NCBI GenBank assembly: GCA_030650395.1
Contig: JAUSDY010000078.1
Span: 62,001-126,000 of the forward strand
DNA length: 64,000 bases
Source of the DNA: Acidobacteriota bacterium
Lineage (GTDB): Bacteria > Acidobacteriota > Vicinamibacteria > Vicinamibacterales > UBA2999
Direction of reading: 5' to 3'
Every line of letters starts with the position of its first letter. Within the stretch, counting starts at the first letter, position 1. This document shows positions 1-9,126 of the stretch, piece after piece. A program made the position numbers and the translations under genes. The notes below the pieces were generated by a model, which searched no databases, had not been told where the DNA came from, and saw only the letters and a list, made by a program, of their open reading frames with translations.

Positions 1-50
1 TCACTCACTGAGTTTAGTCGCCCACGACGTTGTTCGTGGCGGGCGTTGTG

Positions 51-231
51 CGGAGAGGTATCTCCCAGCGTTCGCTCTCGCTCGGCGGTCAAATCTTCCT
101 CGCCGCATTAATCGCCCCAGCGATGGACGCGCCAAAGACGGCAAGGCGCCTGCGTAGGCTTCGGTCGATTTGACGACGGGATGCTGGTGTCGCCTCGCTC
201 GAACGCTCACGCCGGGAGACACCTCTCCGCG
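51..231. repeat. Outer imperfect inverted repeat
   Basis: The block CGGAGAGGTATCTCCCAGCG at about 51-70 recurs inverted at about 203-229, where the reverse complement reads the same apart from a 6-base insertion (CACGCC) and one substitution. GGTCAAATC near 87-95 also recurs inverted as GATTTGAC near 167-174. It looks like a small non-autonomous repeat element; no transposase is present. Confidence 0.45.
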
Positions 232-277
232 CACGCCCGCGCACCGTTACTGGACTCGCCGCCGGAGGGCGCGTTAG

Positions 278-373
278 CGCGACGAGAGGTTGATTTGAGA
301 AAAAGCGGTGAGCTTACGTGGCGCTTCATGAGCTGGGCCCAACGCTTTTTGCTCAAAGCAACTTCTCGTCGCG
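278..373. repeat. Long imperfect hairpin, about 30-bp arms
   Basis: The left arm (278-307) begins CGCGACGAGAGGTTG and ends AAAAAGCG. The right arm (343-373) begins CGCTTTTTGCTC and ends TCTCGTCGCG. The arms pair over about 30 positions with a few mismatches around a 35-base loop. It lies 36 bases past the 3' end of the minus-strand gene at 409-909 and could act in transcript termination or be a MITE-like relic. Confidence 0.55.
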
Positions 374-408
374 TAGCGGGGCCGGCTGCCACCGCGAACG
401 AGTCTGTG

Positions 409-909
409 TCACTGCGTGCAGCGAGGGGCGGCGATGTTCATGCCTTGCATCAACATCGCGCGGTAGTCGGCAATCTCCTGCTCGCATTTACTCTTCTTGC
501 TCTTCTCCCACAACTTCAAGCCGGCCCACCACGCCAGGGCGGAGATCGGCGCCGCCTGCTGGCGGTAGATCTGCGGCGTCAGGAAGTCGATGATCTGCCG
601 ATGCGTCGGCGCGCTGTTGGGGGCGTCGCCGTGCAGGATGTCGACGTCTTTGAGGAGATCGATGCGAGGCGCGAAGCCGTAGACCTGTACCGCAAACTCG
701 ATGCGCAGCGGCGTGGTTGATTGCTTTTCCCTGGATTCTGAAACGCGCAGGCCCTTCTGGATGCGCGCGAGCGAGACGCCAAGCTTGGTGGCGTCAATCG
801 CCGTCGGCTGATCCGCCGGCGCGGGCCTGGCTTCGCTGTCCTGGGCCCACGCAGGCGCGGAGGCGCTCAGGACCAGCAACAGCAGAGCGAGGGCCCGCAT
901 AACAGCCAT
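409..909 (-). CDS. Secreted protein of unknown function
   Basis: I do not recognise this 166-residue protein. It opens with a signal peptide (MAVMRALALLLLVLSASAPAWAQ, likely cleavage after AWA), so it is probably exported. A short acidic linker follows, then a region (about 40-100) of alternating hydrophobic and charged residues, with a C-terminal segment rich in Lys, Trp and Cys (WWAGLKLWEKSKKSKC). A second in-frame ATG three codons in is an equally good start. It is the last minus-strand gene before the repeats at 1-408 and is separated from sufT by a GGGCTT-type repeat block, so it may not belong to the suf operon. Confidence 0.6.
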   Translation of the reverse strand: MAVMRALALLLLVLSASAPAWAQDSEARPAPADQPTAIDATKLGVSLARIQKGLRVSESREKQSTTPLRIEFAVQVYGFAPRIDLLKDVDILHGDAPNSAPTHRQIIDFLTPQIYRQQAAPISALAWWAGLKLWEKSKKSKCEQEIADYRAMLMQGMNIAAPRCTQ

Positions 910-919
910 TATGACGTTG

Positions 920-995
920 CTGAGGGCTTGAGGGCTTGGGGACCTGAGGACTTGAGCCGGCCAAGCCCTAAAGCCCTTAAGCCCCCAAGCCCTGG
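920..995. repeat. Intergenic GGGCTT/AAGCCC repeat block
   Basis: Tandem variants of GAGGGCTT and GAGGACTT are followed by their inverse (AAGCCCTTAAGCCC), so the block can fold on itself. The same family occurs at 8455-8484, 12021-12108 and 12732-12764, always at gene ends. Confidence 0.7.
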
Positions 996-1002
996 GGTGC
1001 AG

Positions 1003-1410
1003 CTAGAGCATCCCGAGCTGGAGCTTGGCCGCGTCCGACATCCGGTCGCGGTCCCAGGGCGGGTCCCACACGACCTCGACCTTCGCATCGGTCGCGCCGG
1101 GCACGCTCTTGGCCTTGTCACGCACCTCGACCGGCAGCGACTGCGCCGCGGGACATGCCGGCGCCGTCAGCGTCATCTTGACGCCGACCATGCCGGCCGC
1201 GTCGACGACCACGTCGTAGATCAGCCCCAGCTCGTAGATGTTCACGGGGATCTCGGGGTCGAAGACGGTCTTGAGCGCCTCGATCACGAGCGGGCGGATC
1301 TCGTCGGTCTTGGCGGGGTCCACCGCGATGCCGGCGAGCGATTCGCTCACCGCGTTAGCGGGGCTGTCTTCGGGAAGACCACCAGTTGTCATCATAGGCA
1401 GTAACGTCAT
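1003..1410 (-). CDS. sufT: SufT-type DUF59/MIP18 iron-sulfur assembly protein
   Basis: This 135-residue protein contains a DUF59 domain (about 38-128), the family that assists Fe-S cluster maturation or carriage (SufT, and CIA2/MIP18 in eukaryotes). The family core FDPEIPVNIYELGLIYDV and the motif LTAPACPAAQ with its conserved Cys are intact. I chose the start at 1410 because its ATG overlaps the sufU stop as ATGA, typical of translational coupling; ATGs five and six codons later are alternatives. It is the last gene of the rrf2-isc-suf operon, where SufT usually acts when iron-sulfur demand is high. Confidence 0.88.
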   Translation of the reverse strand: MTLLPMMTTGGLPEDSPANAVSESLAGIAVDPAKTDEIRPLVIEALKTVFDPEIPVNIYELGLIYDVVVDAAGMVGVKMTLTAPACPAAQSLPVEVRDKAKSVPGATDAKVEVVWDPPWDRDRMSDAAKLQLGML

Positions 1411-1880
1411 TCCGTCGAAACGGGCGCGGCGGTGTCGCCTGCCCTGAGCGCAGTCGAAGGGTGCGCCACCGCGGCCTTCATGGTGTGCCACGCCAGGCTC
1501 GCGCACTTGATCCGCGCGGGAAACTCGCGCACGCCGGCCAGCACCGACAGCTTGCCGAGGTCGGCGGTCGGCCCGGCATGATCCGAGGTGATCATCGCCT
1601 GGAACTTGTCGAACAGCTCGCGTGCCTGCTCGACGGTCTTGCCCTTGAGCGCCTCGGTCATCAGCGACGCCGACGCCTTCGAGATCGCGCAGCCGGAACC
1701 CTGGAACGCCACGTCCTTGATCACGTCGCCGTCGAGCGTCACGTACAACGTGAGGCGATCGCCGCACAGCGGGTTGTAGCCCTCCTGCGTGGCGGTCGGC
1801 GCGTCGATGGCGCGGAAGTTTCTCGGCCGGCGATTGTGGTCGAGGATGACTTCCTGGTAGAGCTCGTTGACTTGGGACAT
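1407..1880 (-). CDS. sufU: SufU sulfur-relay / scaffold protein
   Basis: SufU accepts persulfide sulfur from SufS for Fe-S assembly. The protein (157 residues from MSQVNELYQEVILDH) carries the three family cysteines in GYNPLCGD, GSGCAIS and RIKCASLAW. The upstream ATG at 1895 would add five residues. The C-terminal tail AHPSTALRAGDTAAP is not part of the family: it is encoded by a CTGAGCGCAGTCGAAGG-type dispersed repeat at 1440-1461 that runs through the reading frame. sufS lies upstream, separated by a palindromic repeat; sufT follows with a 4-base overlap. Confidence 0.93.
   Translation of the reverse strand: MSQVNELYQEVILDHNRRPRNFRAIDAPTATQEGYNPLCGDRLTLYVTLDGDVIKDVAFQGSGCAISKASASLMTEALKGKTVEQARELFDKFQAMITSDHAGPTADLGKLSVLAGVREFPARIKCASLAWHTMKAAVAHPSTALRAGDTAAPVSTE
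1440..1461. repeat. CTGAGCGCAGTCGAAGG repeat inside sufU
   Basis: A copy of a short imperfectly palindromic repeat. Other copies are in the 3' end of sufD (3283-3306), the 3' end of sufC (4583-4607, diverged) and iscS (7787-7811). All are read in frame. Confidence 0.7.
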
Positions 1881-1895
1881 TTGTTTCGACTGCAA

Positions 1896-1976
1896 TCGCG
1901 GAACTAAAGTTCCGCGCTACATGAACCACACGCTACGACCTTCGCGATCGTGTAGCGCGGAACTTTAGTTCCGCGA
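1896..1976. repeat. Palindromic CGCGGAACTTTAGTTCCGCG repeat pair
   Basis: Two copies of a GCGGAACT-AAAGTTCCGC palindrome face each other with GTAGCGC flanks, so the whole block is an inverted repeat. It sits between sufS and sufU in the transcript. A related pair follows the flavin reductase gene at 37816-37890. Confidence 0.75.
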
Positions 1977-1980
1977 TTAA

Positions 1981-3273
1981 TCACGCGAATACCTCACGCA
2001 CTTTGTGCAAACCGCGCACGAGCGCGTCGATGTCTTCGCGCGTGTTGTAGATGCCGAGCGAGGCCCGGATGGTGGCCGGGATGCAGTAGCGATCCATCAC
2101 CGGCTGCGCGCAGTGCTGGCCGGTGCGGACGGCCACGCCCTGCTGGTCGAGGATCGTCCCCGCGTCGTGCGGATGCACGCCCTCGAGCATGAACGACAGC
2201 ACGCCGGTCTTGTGCCGCGCCTCGCCGATGATGCGCGCCCCCGGAATCGCTCGCACTTGCTCGGTGGCGTACCCGAGCACCGCGTCTTCATGCACCAGCG
2301 CCGCCGCGCGATCGATCGTCGACAGGTAGTCAACCGCGGCGCCGAGCCCGACGACGCCGGCGATGTTGGGCGTGCCGGCCTCGAACTTGTACGGCACCTG
2401 GTTATAGAGCGTCTTCTCGAAGGTGACCGACGAGATCATGTCGCCGCCGCCTTGATACGGTGGCATGGCTTCGAGCAGCTTCTTGCGGCCGTAGAGCACG
2501 CCGGTGCCGGTCGGCCCGAACATCTTGTGGCTCGACAGCACGTAGAAATCGCAGTCGAGCGCCTGCACGTCGATCGGCAGATGCGGCGCCGCCTGCGCGC
2601 CGTCGATCAGCACGACCGCGCCGTGCGTGCGGGCCTGCGCGATCATCTCCTTGATCGGATTGATCGTGCCGAGCGCGTTCGAAACGTGGCCGATCGCCAC
2701 GATCTTCGTCCGCGGCGACAGCAGCTTCGCGTACTGATCCTGATCGATCTCGCCAAGGTCGTTGATCGGCACCACCGTGATCGCGGCGCCGGTCTGCCCG
2801 GCCACCAGCTGCCACGGCACGATGTTCGAGTGATGCTCCAGCCACGACAGCAGGATCTCGTCGCCGGGCTTCAGCGTCGATCGCCCGTAACTCTGCGCGA
2901 CCAGGTTGATGCCGTCGGTCGTGCCCTTGGTCAGCACGATGGTGCGAGGATCGGGGGCGTTGAGGAAGCGCGCCGCCTTGGCGCGCCCGCCCTCATAGAG
3001 CGCCGTCGCGCGCTCGCTCAACAGGTGCGTCGCGCGATGGATGTTGGCGTTGGCGTGGCGATAGTAGTCGTCCATCGCCTGCAACACGGACGTGGGCTTC
3101 TGGCTGGTGTTGGCGCTGTCCAGATACACCAGCGGCTTGCCGTGCACCCGCTCGGACAGAATCGGAAAATCCGCGCGGACCTTCATCACGTCAAACCCGG
3201 AAGGAGTTTCTGCCTTCTGCCTTTTGCCTTCTGCCTTCACGTTGCCTTCTGCCTTGACCGTGGCCGTCGCCAT
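1981..3273 (-). CDS. sufS: SufS cysteine desulfurase
   Basis: This PLP enzyme (430 residues) takes sulfur from cysteine and passes it to SufU. The family signature is complete: DGAQAAPHLPIDV, the PLP lysine in SSHKMFGPTG, and the active-site Cys in RTGQHCAQP (about residue 388). Group II character fits the adjacent sufU. The ATG at 3273 overlaps the sufD stop by one base (TGATG). The first 29 residues ([16 protein letters not shown]) come from a heptameric CCTTCTG repeat and are foreign to the family; the conserved part begins at MKVRADFPIL (3186), which could be the true start. Confidence 0.95.
   Translation of the reverse strand: MATATVKAEGNVKAEGKRQKAETPSGFDVMKVRADFPILSERVHGKPLVYLDSANTSQKPTSVLQAMDDYYRHANANIHRATHLLSERATALYEGGRAKAARFLNAPDPRTIVLTKGTTDGINLVAQSYGRSTLKPGDEILLSWLEHHSNIVPWQLVAGQTGAAITVVPINDLGEIDQDQYAKLLSPRTKIVAIGHVSNALGTINPIKEMIAQARTHGAVVLIDGAQAAPHLPIDVQALDCDFYVLSSHKMFGPTGTGVLYGRKKLLEAMPPYQGGGDMISSVTFEKTLYNQVPYKFEAGTPNIAGVVGLGAAVDYLSTIDRAAALVHEDAVLGYATEQVRAIPGARIIGEARHKTGVLSFMLEGVHPHDAGTILDQQGVAVRTGQHCAQPVMDRYCIPATIRASLGIYNTREDIDALVRGLHKVREVFA
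3208..3256. repeat. CCTTCTG/CCTTTTG heptamer repeat in sufS 5' end
   Basis: Six or so 7-base units, read in frame as KAEG and RQKAE at the SufS N-terminus. Same family as 7163-7246 and 9047-9126. Confidence 0.7.
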
Positions 3274-4561
3274 CACAACCCTCCTGGGCTGAGCGCAGTC
3301 GAAGCCCGCACATCGCGCTCGAGCGCGCTGAACAACGTCGCCGAAATCTGCTCGCGCAGCTCGGGAATCTTCAACCCGTCGAGCACTTCGCCGGCAAACG
3401 CGTGCAGCAGCAGGTCGCGCGCCTCGGTCCGGTTCAGGCCGCGCGCCTGCAGGTAGAACATCGCTTCTTCGTCGAGCTGCCCCACCGCCGCCCCGTGCGT
3501 GCACTTGACGTCGTCCGCGAAAATCTCGAGCTGCGGGTTCGAGTTGATGGTGCAATCGTCCGACAGCAGCAACGCGCGATTGGTCTGCTTCGCGTCGGTC
3601 TTCTGCGCGTCGATGCGCACGATGATGCGGCCGTTGAAGACCGCCTTCGCCTTGCCGGCCAGGATGCCCTTGTAGATCTCGTGGCTGGTGCAATGGGCCG
3701 TCGCGTGATCGAGAGAGGTGTGCGTGTCCATCAGGCGATCGCCGTCGGCGAGATAGACGCCGTTGATCGTGCAGTCGGCGCCCTCGCCCTTCAGGCCGAT
3801 GCCGATGTCGTGCCGCATGATCCGGCTGCCGGTCGAGAACGCGTGCGACGCAAACACACCCTTGGCCTCGACGTGGACCTGCAGGTTGAAGACGTGAAAC
3901 GCTTTGTCCGACTCGCGCTGGTCCGTGGAGAAGTCGACGATCGCGCCTTCTTCCACCACGACTTCCGCGACGGCGTTATTGAAGTAGACGTCGCCCGGCG
4001 CGCCGATGAATGTCTGCGCGATGCGGACCTGGCTGTTCGCGCCCGCAATGACGAGCGTGCGCGGGTGCGCCACCACGCCCTTGCCGTCGCCGCTCGTGAC
4101 CACCACGATGTGAATCGGCGTTTCGACGACCGCGCCCCTCGTCACCATGATCGCCACGCCATCGTCCAGGAACGAGGTATTGAGCGCCGCGAACGGATGC
4201 GTGTCGATGCTGAAGACCCGGCCGAGGTGCTGTTCGATGCCGTCGGTGGCATCCCGCGCGCCGTCGCGCAGGCTCGCAATGCGAATGCCCTTGGGTAGCG
4301 CACTCAAGTCGGACAGGCCGGCCGCAAACTGGCCGTTGATGATGGCCAGCCGCACCGATCCAGGAACCGCCACGCTGTTGACGAGCGACGCGGCGTGCTG
4401 TGGCGCGCCGTGGGCCAGGGGAAAGTTACTGTCGGCAATCGGCGCGACGTTCGTGAAGCGCCACTCTTCTTGACGCGTGGTCGGGAAACCCGTCTGGGCG
4501 AAACGGGCCTTCGCTTTCGCGCGTCGCTCCTCCACCCACGCGGGTGTGCTGGTCGTCGTGG

Positions 4562-4565
<4 letters not shown>
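3273..4565 (-). CDS. sufD: SufD, Fe-S assembly scaffold subunit
   Basis: SufD pairs with SufB and the ATPase SufC in the SufBC2D scaffold. The 430-residue protein has the SUF family beta-helix: QVRIAQTFIGAPGDVYFNNAVAEVVVE in the middle, and the C-terminal NPQLEIFADDVKCTHGAAVGQLDEEAMFYLQARG, which includes the conserved CxHGA segment. Translation starts at a GTG (4565) that overlaps the sufC stop as GTGA. The last residues (RASTALSPGGL) are encoded by the CTGAGCG repeat at 3283-3306 rather than by family sequence. Confidence 0.94.
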
Positions 4566-5347
<782 letters not shown>

Positions 5348-5350
5348 GAT

Positions 5351-6796
<1,446 letters not shown>

Positions 6797-6800
6797 GGTT

Positions 6801-6831
6801 TGGTTATTCGCAATTCGTTATTGGTTATTTC
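6801..6831. repeat. AT-rich GGTTATTCG(T/C)AATTGG minisatellite
   Basis: One of four copies of this low-GC repeat (others at 10602-10637, 29264-29292, 31064-31098). Here it lies in the sufA-sufB gap. Confidence 0.65.
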
Positions 6832-6832
6832 A

Positions 6833-7162
6833 TTAAGCGGAGAATGATTCTCCGCAGCCGCACGTGCTGGTGGCGTGCGGATTCTTCAATGTGAAGCTGG
6901 TCGCCAGCAGGTTGTTCTCGTCGAAGTCGAGCACCGTGCCGTCGAGCAGCTTCAGGCTGCGCGGGTCGACGAACACCTTCGCGCCGCCGGTGCCCTCGAA
7001 CACGTGATCGCTCTCGCGCGCGGCTTCGTCCCAGGCGAACTGGTAGCTGAAGCCCGAGCAGCCGCCGGCCTTCACCGCAATGCGGAGGCCGCCCTGCGGC
7101 CGCTCGGTCTTGGCCAGCTGGCGCGTAATCACCCGCGCCGCGCTTTCGGTAATCTCGATCAT
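6833..7162 (-). CDS. sufA: A-type Fe-S carrier (SufA/ErpA/IscA family)
   Basis: The 109-residue protein is a full-length A-type carrier that delivers Fe-S clusters to apo-enzymes. The three ligand cysteines are in [10 protein letters not shown] (about 35) and TCGCGESF (101 and 103). I start it at [11 protein letters not shown] (7162). The larger frame reaching 7327 would only add translated heptamer repeat (RRQKAEG). The base just upstream on the coding strand, AGGCAGAAGGAAATG, shows that the last repeat unit supplies a Shine-Dalgarno-like AGAAGG. Which A-type subfamily it is cannot be told from motifs alone. Confidence 0.92.
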   Translation of the reverse strand: MIEITESAARVITRQLAKTERPQGGLRIAVKAGGCSGFSYQFAWDEAARESDHVFEGTGGAKVFVDPRSLKLLDGTVLDFDENNLLATSFTLKNPHATSTCGCGESFSA

Positions 7163-7246
7163 TTCCTTCTGCCTTCTGCCTTCTGCCTTCTGCCTTTTGC
7201 CTTCTGCCTTCTGCCTTCTGCCTTCTGCCTTCTGCCTTCTGCCTTC
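7163..7246. repeat. CCTTCTG heptamer tandem repeat, about 12 units
   Basis: A nearly perfect 7-base tandem array (one CCTTTTG variant) fills most of the iscS-sufA gap. On the coding strand the unit is GGCAGAA, and its junctions contain AGAAGG, so it can serve as ribosome-binding sequence for sufA. Confidence 0.85.
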
Positions 7247-7286
7247 GACGTCACTAACTGGCAGCGCCCCCACTCGTTGCGGCCAA

Positions 7287-8453
7287 TCAGACGGGTGACA
7301 TGGCACGAAGCCGTGTGACCACATCACTCACCTTGCGCGCCGCATAATCGACTTCGGCTGCGGTCGTCGTTCGACCGATTCCGAAGCGAAGCGATGCGCG
7401 CGCGCGGTCCTTCGAGAGTCCCAACGCAACAAGCACGTGTGATGGTTCAGCCGCGGTGCAGGCCGCGCCGGACGACACCGCGACGTCGTCCAGGCTCACC
7501 AGCAACGCCTCGCCATCAATTCCTTCGAAGCTGACGTTCAGGTTGCCGGGCAGGCGCGCGTCGAGCGTGCCGTTCACCGTCATCCCGTCGGTCGTCGCGC
7601 CGAGCGCTTCGAGCAATCGATCGCGAAGCCCTGTCACGCGCGTCGCTTCTGACGGCATCTCGGCCTGCGCGAGCTCCGCGGCGCGCCCAAAACCCGCGAT
7701 GCCTGGCACGTTCAACGTGCCTGAGCGCATGCCGCGCTCGTGGCCGCCGCCGTCCATCTGCGCGGCGATCTTCACACCGCGGTTGCTTGCCCTGAGCGAA
7801 GTCGAAGGGCGCCGCACATACAAGGCGCCGGCGCCCTTGGGCCCGTAGATCTTGTGGGCCGTGATCGACACCAGGTCGACGTCGAGCGCATCGACATCGA
7901 ACGGCACCTTGCCGACCGCCTGCACCGCGTCGGTGTGGAACCACGCGCCCTTTGAATGGGCCAGCGCGGCCGCTTCCTTGATCGGCTGCAGCACACCGAT
8001 CTCGTTGTTGGCCGCCATCACGCTCACGAGCACGGTTCGCGCGGTGATCGCCGCGTCCAGCTCCGCGAGATCCACCAGTCCGGAACTGCTGACCGGCAGC
8101 ACCGTGACGCGCCAGCCTTCGCTCTCGAGACGCTTCAGCGGATCGAGCACGGCCTTGTGCTCGGTCACCACCGTCACGAGGTGATCGCCGTCACTACGCC
8201 TGGCCTCGGCCGCGCCTTTGATGGCGAGGTTGTTGGCTTCGGTCGCGCCGCTCGTGAAGACCACGTCCTTGCTGCCGGCGCCGATCAACGAGGCGACCTG
8301 CTTTCGCGCCCGCTCGATCGCATCGTTTGCTTCCCACCCGAAGCGATGCTGCTTGCTGGCGGCGTTGCCAAACCGCTCGGTGAAGAACGGCAGCATCGTC
8401 TCGAGCACACGCGCATCGACAGGAGTCGTCGCGTGATGGTCGAGGTAAATCAT
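7287..8453 (-). CDS. iscS: IscS/NifS-type cysteine desulfurase
   Basis: Second PLP cysteine desulfurase of the operon (388 residues), group I. Motifs: [11 protein letters not shown] at the N-terminus, [24 protein letters not shown], the PLP lysine in [12 protein letters not shown], and the long active-site loop [15 protein letters not shown] with the catalytic Cys at about 332. An insertion ([11 protein letters not shown], about 219-229) is encoded by the CTGAGCGAAGTCGAAGG repeat at 7787-7811 and falls in a surface region of the fold. It follows the Rrf2 regulator and precedes sufA, the usual place for iscS in isc-type operons. Confidence 0.93.
   Translation of the reverse strand: MIYLDHHATTPVDARVLETMLPFFTERFGNAASKQHRFGWEANDAIERARKQVASLIGAGSKDVVFTSGATEANNLAIKGAAEARRSDGDHLVTVVTEHKAVLDPLKRLESEGWRVTVLPVSSSGLVDLAELDAAITARTVLVSVMAANNEIGVLQPIKEAAALAHSKGAWFHTDAVQAVGKVPFDVDALDVDLVSITAHKIYGPKGAGALYVRRPSTSLRASNRGVKIAAQMDGGGHERGMRSGTLNVPGIAGFGRAAELAQAEMPSEATRVTGLRDRLLEALGATTDGMTVNGTLDARLPGNLNVSFEGIDGEALLVSLDDVAVSSGAACTAAEPSHVLVALGLSKDRARASLRFGIGRTTTAAEVDYAARKVSDVVTRLRAMSPV
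7787..7811. repeat. CTGAGCGAAGTCGAAGG repeat inside iscS
   Basis: In-frame copy within the iscS coding region, adding about ten residues relative to the family. Confidence 0.7.
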
Positions 8454-8454
8454 G

Positions 8455-8484
8455 TCAAGCCCTCAAGCCCACAAGCCCTCAAGT
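8455..8484. repeat. AAGCCCTCAAGCCC repeat between rrf2 and iscS
   Basis: Short member of the GGGCTT/AAGCCC family filling the 36-base gap between the two genes. Confidence 0.6.
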
Positions 8485-8489
8485 CCACG

Positions 8490-8969
8490 TCATTCACCGA
8501 TCGGTGGCACAAACATCATTCGCGTCACCGTGTGCGTCGTCGGCACCGGTGCGGGGCCGTCGTTGTCGGCGGCCATTTCGGCGACCGTCACCGTGGTCAG
8601 CGTTTCGAGAATCCGGTTTTTGATCTTCCAGAGCGGGTCTCGAATGCTGCACTTCGTGTATTGATCGCAGGTGTGGTCGTCGGTCGAGCACGCCGTCACG
8701 GTGACCGGGCCGTCGACGGCCTGGATCACATCGGCGACGGAAATCGTCGACGCGCCGCGTCCCAGCCGATACCCGCCGCGCGTGCCCTGGACCGACACCA
8801 GCAGGCGCGCGCGCACCAGCCGCTGCAGCACCTTGGCGAGCAGCTCCAAAGGGATGTCGTAGGACTCGGAGATCTCACGAGCGCTGGACGACGCACCGCT
8901 TTCCGGCCGCATGGCCAGGTGCTTCATCGAGATCAGGGCGTAGTCGGATTTCTTCGAAAGTCTCAGCAT
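8490..8969 (-). CDS. Rrf2-family Fe-S regulator (IscR-like)
   Basis: This 159-residue winged-helix protein is of the IscR/SufR type. The N-terminal helix-turn-helix (MLRLSKKSDYALISMKHLA, then IPLELLAKVLQRLVRARLLVSVQGTRGGY) binds DNA. Three cysteines in ACSTDDHTCDQYTKC (94, 101, 107) match the spacing that holds a [2Fe-2S] or [4Fe-4S] cluster in this family. It leads the isc-suf operon, so it most likely senses Fe-S status and represses its own transcription through the palindrome at 9020-9044. I chose MLRLSKK (8969) because it matches the family start and follows the promoter. Confidence 0.92.
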   Translation of the reverse strand: MLRLSKKSDYALISMKHLAMRPESGASSSAREISESYDIPLELLAKVLQRLVRARLLVSVQGTRGGYRLGRGASTISVADVIQAVDGPVTVTACSTDDHTCDQYTKCSIRDPLWKIKNRILETLTTVTVAEMAADNDGPAPVPTTHTVTRMMFVPPIGE

Positions 8970-9006
8970 ATTGGGCCGCCTGGCGATATACGACCGCAGC
9001 AGTCCT

Positions 9007-9035
9007 ATTTTAGTGCGAGATGTCCGACACTGCAA
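9007..9035 (-). promoter_or_regulatory. Promoter of the rrf2-isc-suf operon
   Basis: On the minus strand, TTGCAG (9030-9035) and TAAAAT (9007-9012) are separated by exactly 17 bases, a good sigma70 match. The -35 box lies inside the palindrome at 9020-9044. The start codon follows about 38 bases after the -10. Confidence 0.65.
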
Positions 9036-9044
9036 GTCGGCTAT
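9020..9044 (-). promoter_or_regulatory. Candidate Rrf2/IscR operator
   Basis: A 25-base element reads ATAGCCGACT on one side and GTGTCGGACAT on the other. Its core is CCGAC-N7-GTCGG and it resembles the outer half-site (ATA..YYGACT) of type 1 IscR sites, though the centre diverges. It overlaps the -35 box, as expected for autorepression. Confidence 0.5.
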
Positions 9045-9046
9045 AC

Positions 9047-9126
9047 AAGGCAGAAGGCACAAGGCAGAAGGCAAAACCAAGCCTTTCTGCCTTGTGCCTT
9101 TTGCCTTTTGCCTTTTGCCTTTTGCC
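9047..9126. repeat. Heptamer repeat forming an inverted repeat
   Basis: AAGGCAGAAGG-type units (9047-9077) are followed by their inverse (CCTTTTGCC units, 9085-9126), so the RNA would fold into a long hairpin directly after the cysO-moeZ stop codon and before the rrf2 promoter. It could terminate the upstream transcript. Confidence 0.6.

Larger units (their letters stand above)
1..408. other. Intergenic region, repeat-rich, no gene
   Basis: No open frame here looks like a protein; the frames that exist are arginine/alanine-rich shadows. The stretch holds two sets of inverted repeats (listed separately) and ends at the stop codon of the minus-strand gene that follows. Confidence 0.6.

Noticed and set aside
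7163-7327. N-terminal extension of sufA through the heptamer array
   Set aside because: The added residues are only repeated RQKAEG; the family begins at [11 protein letters not shown].
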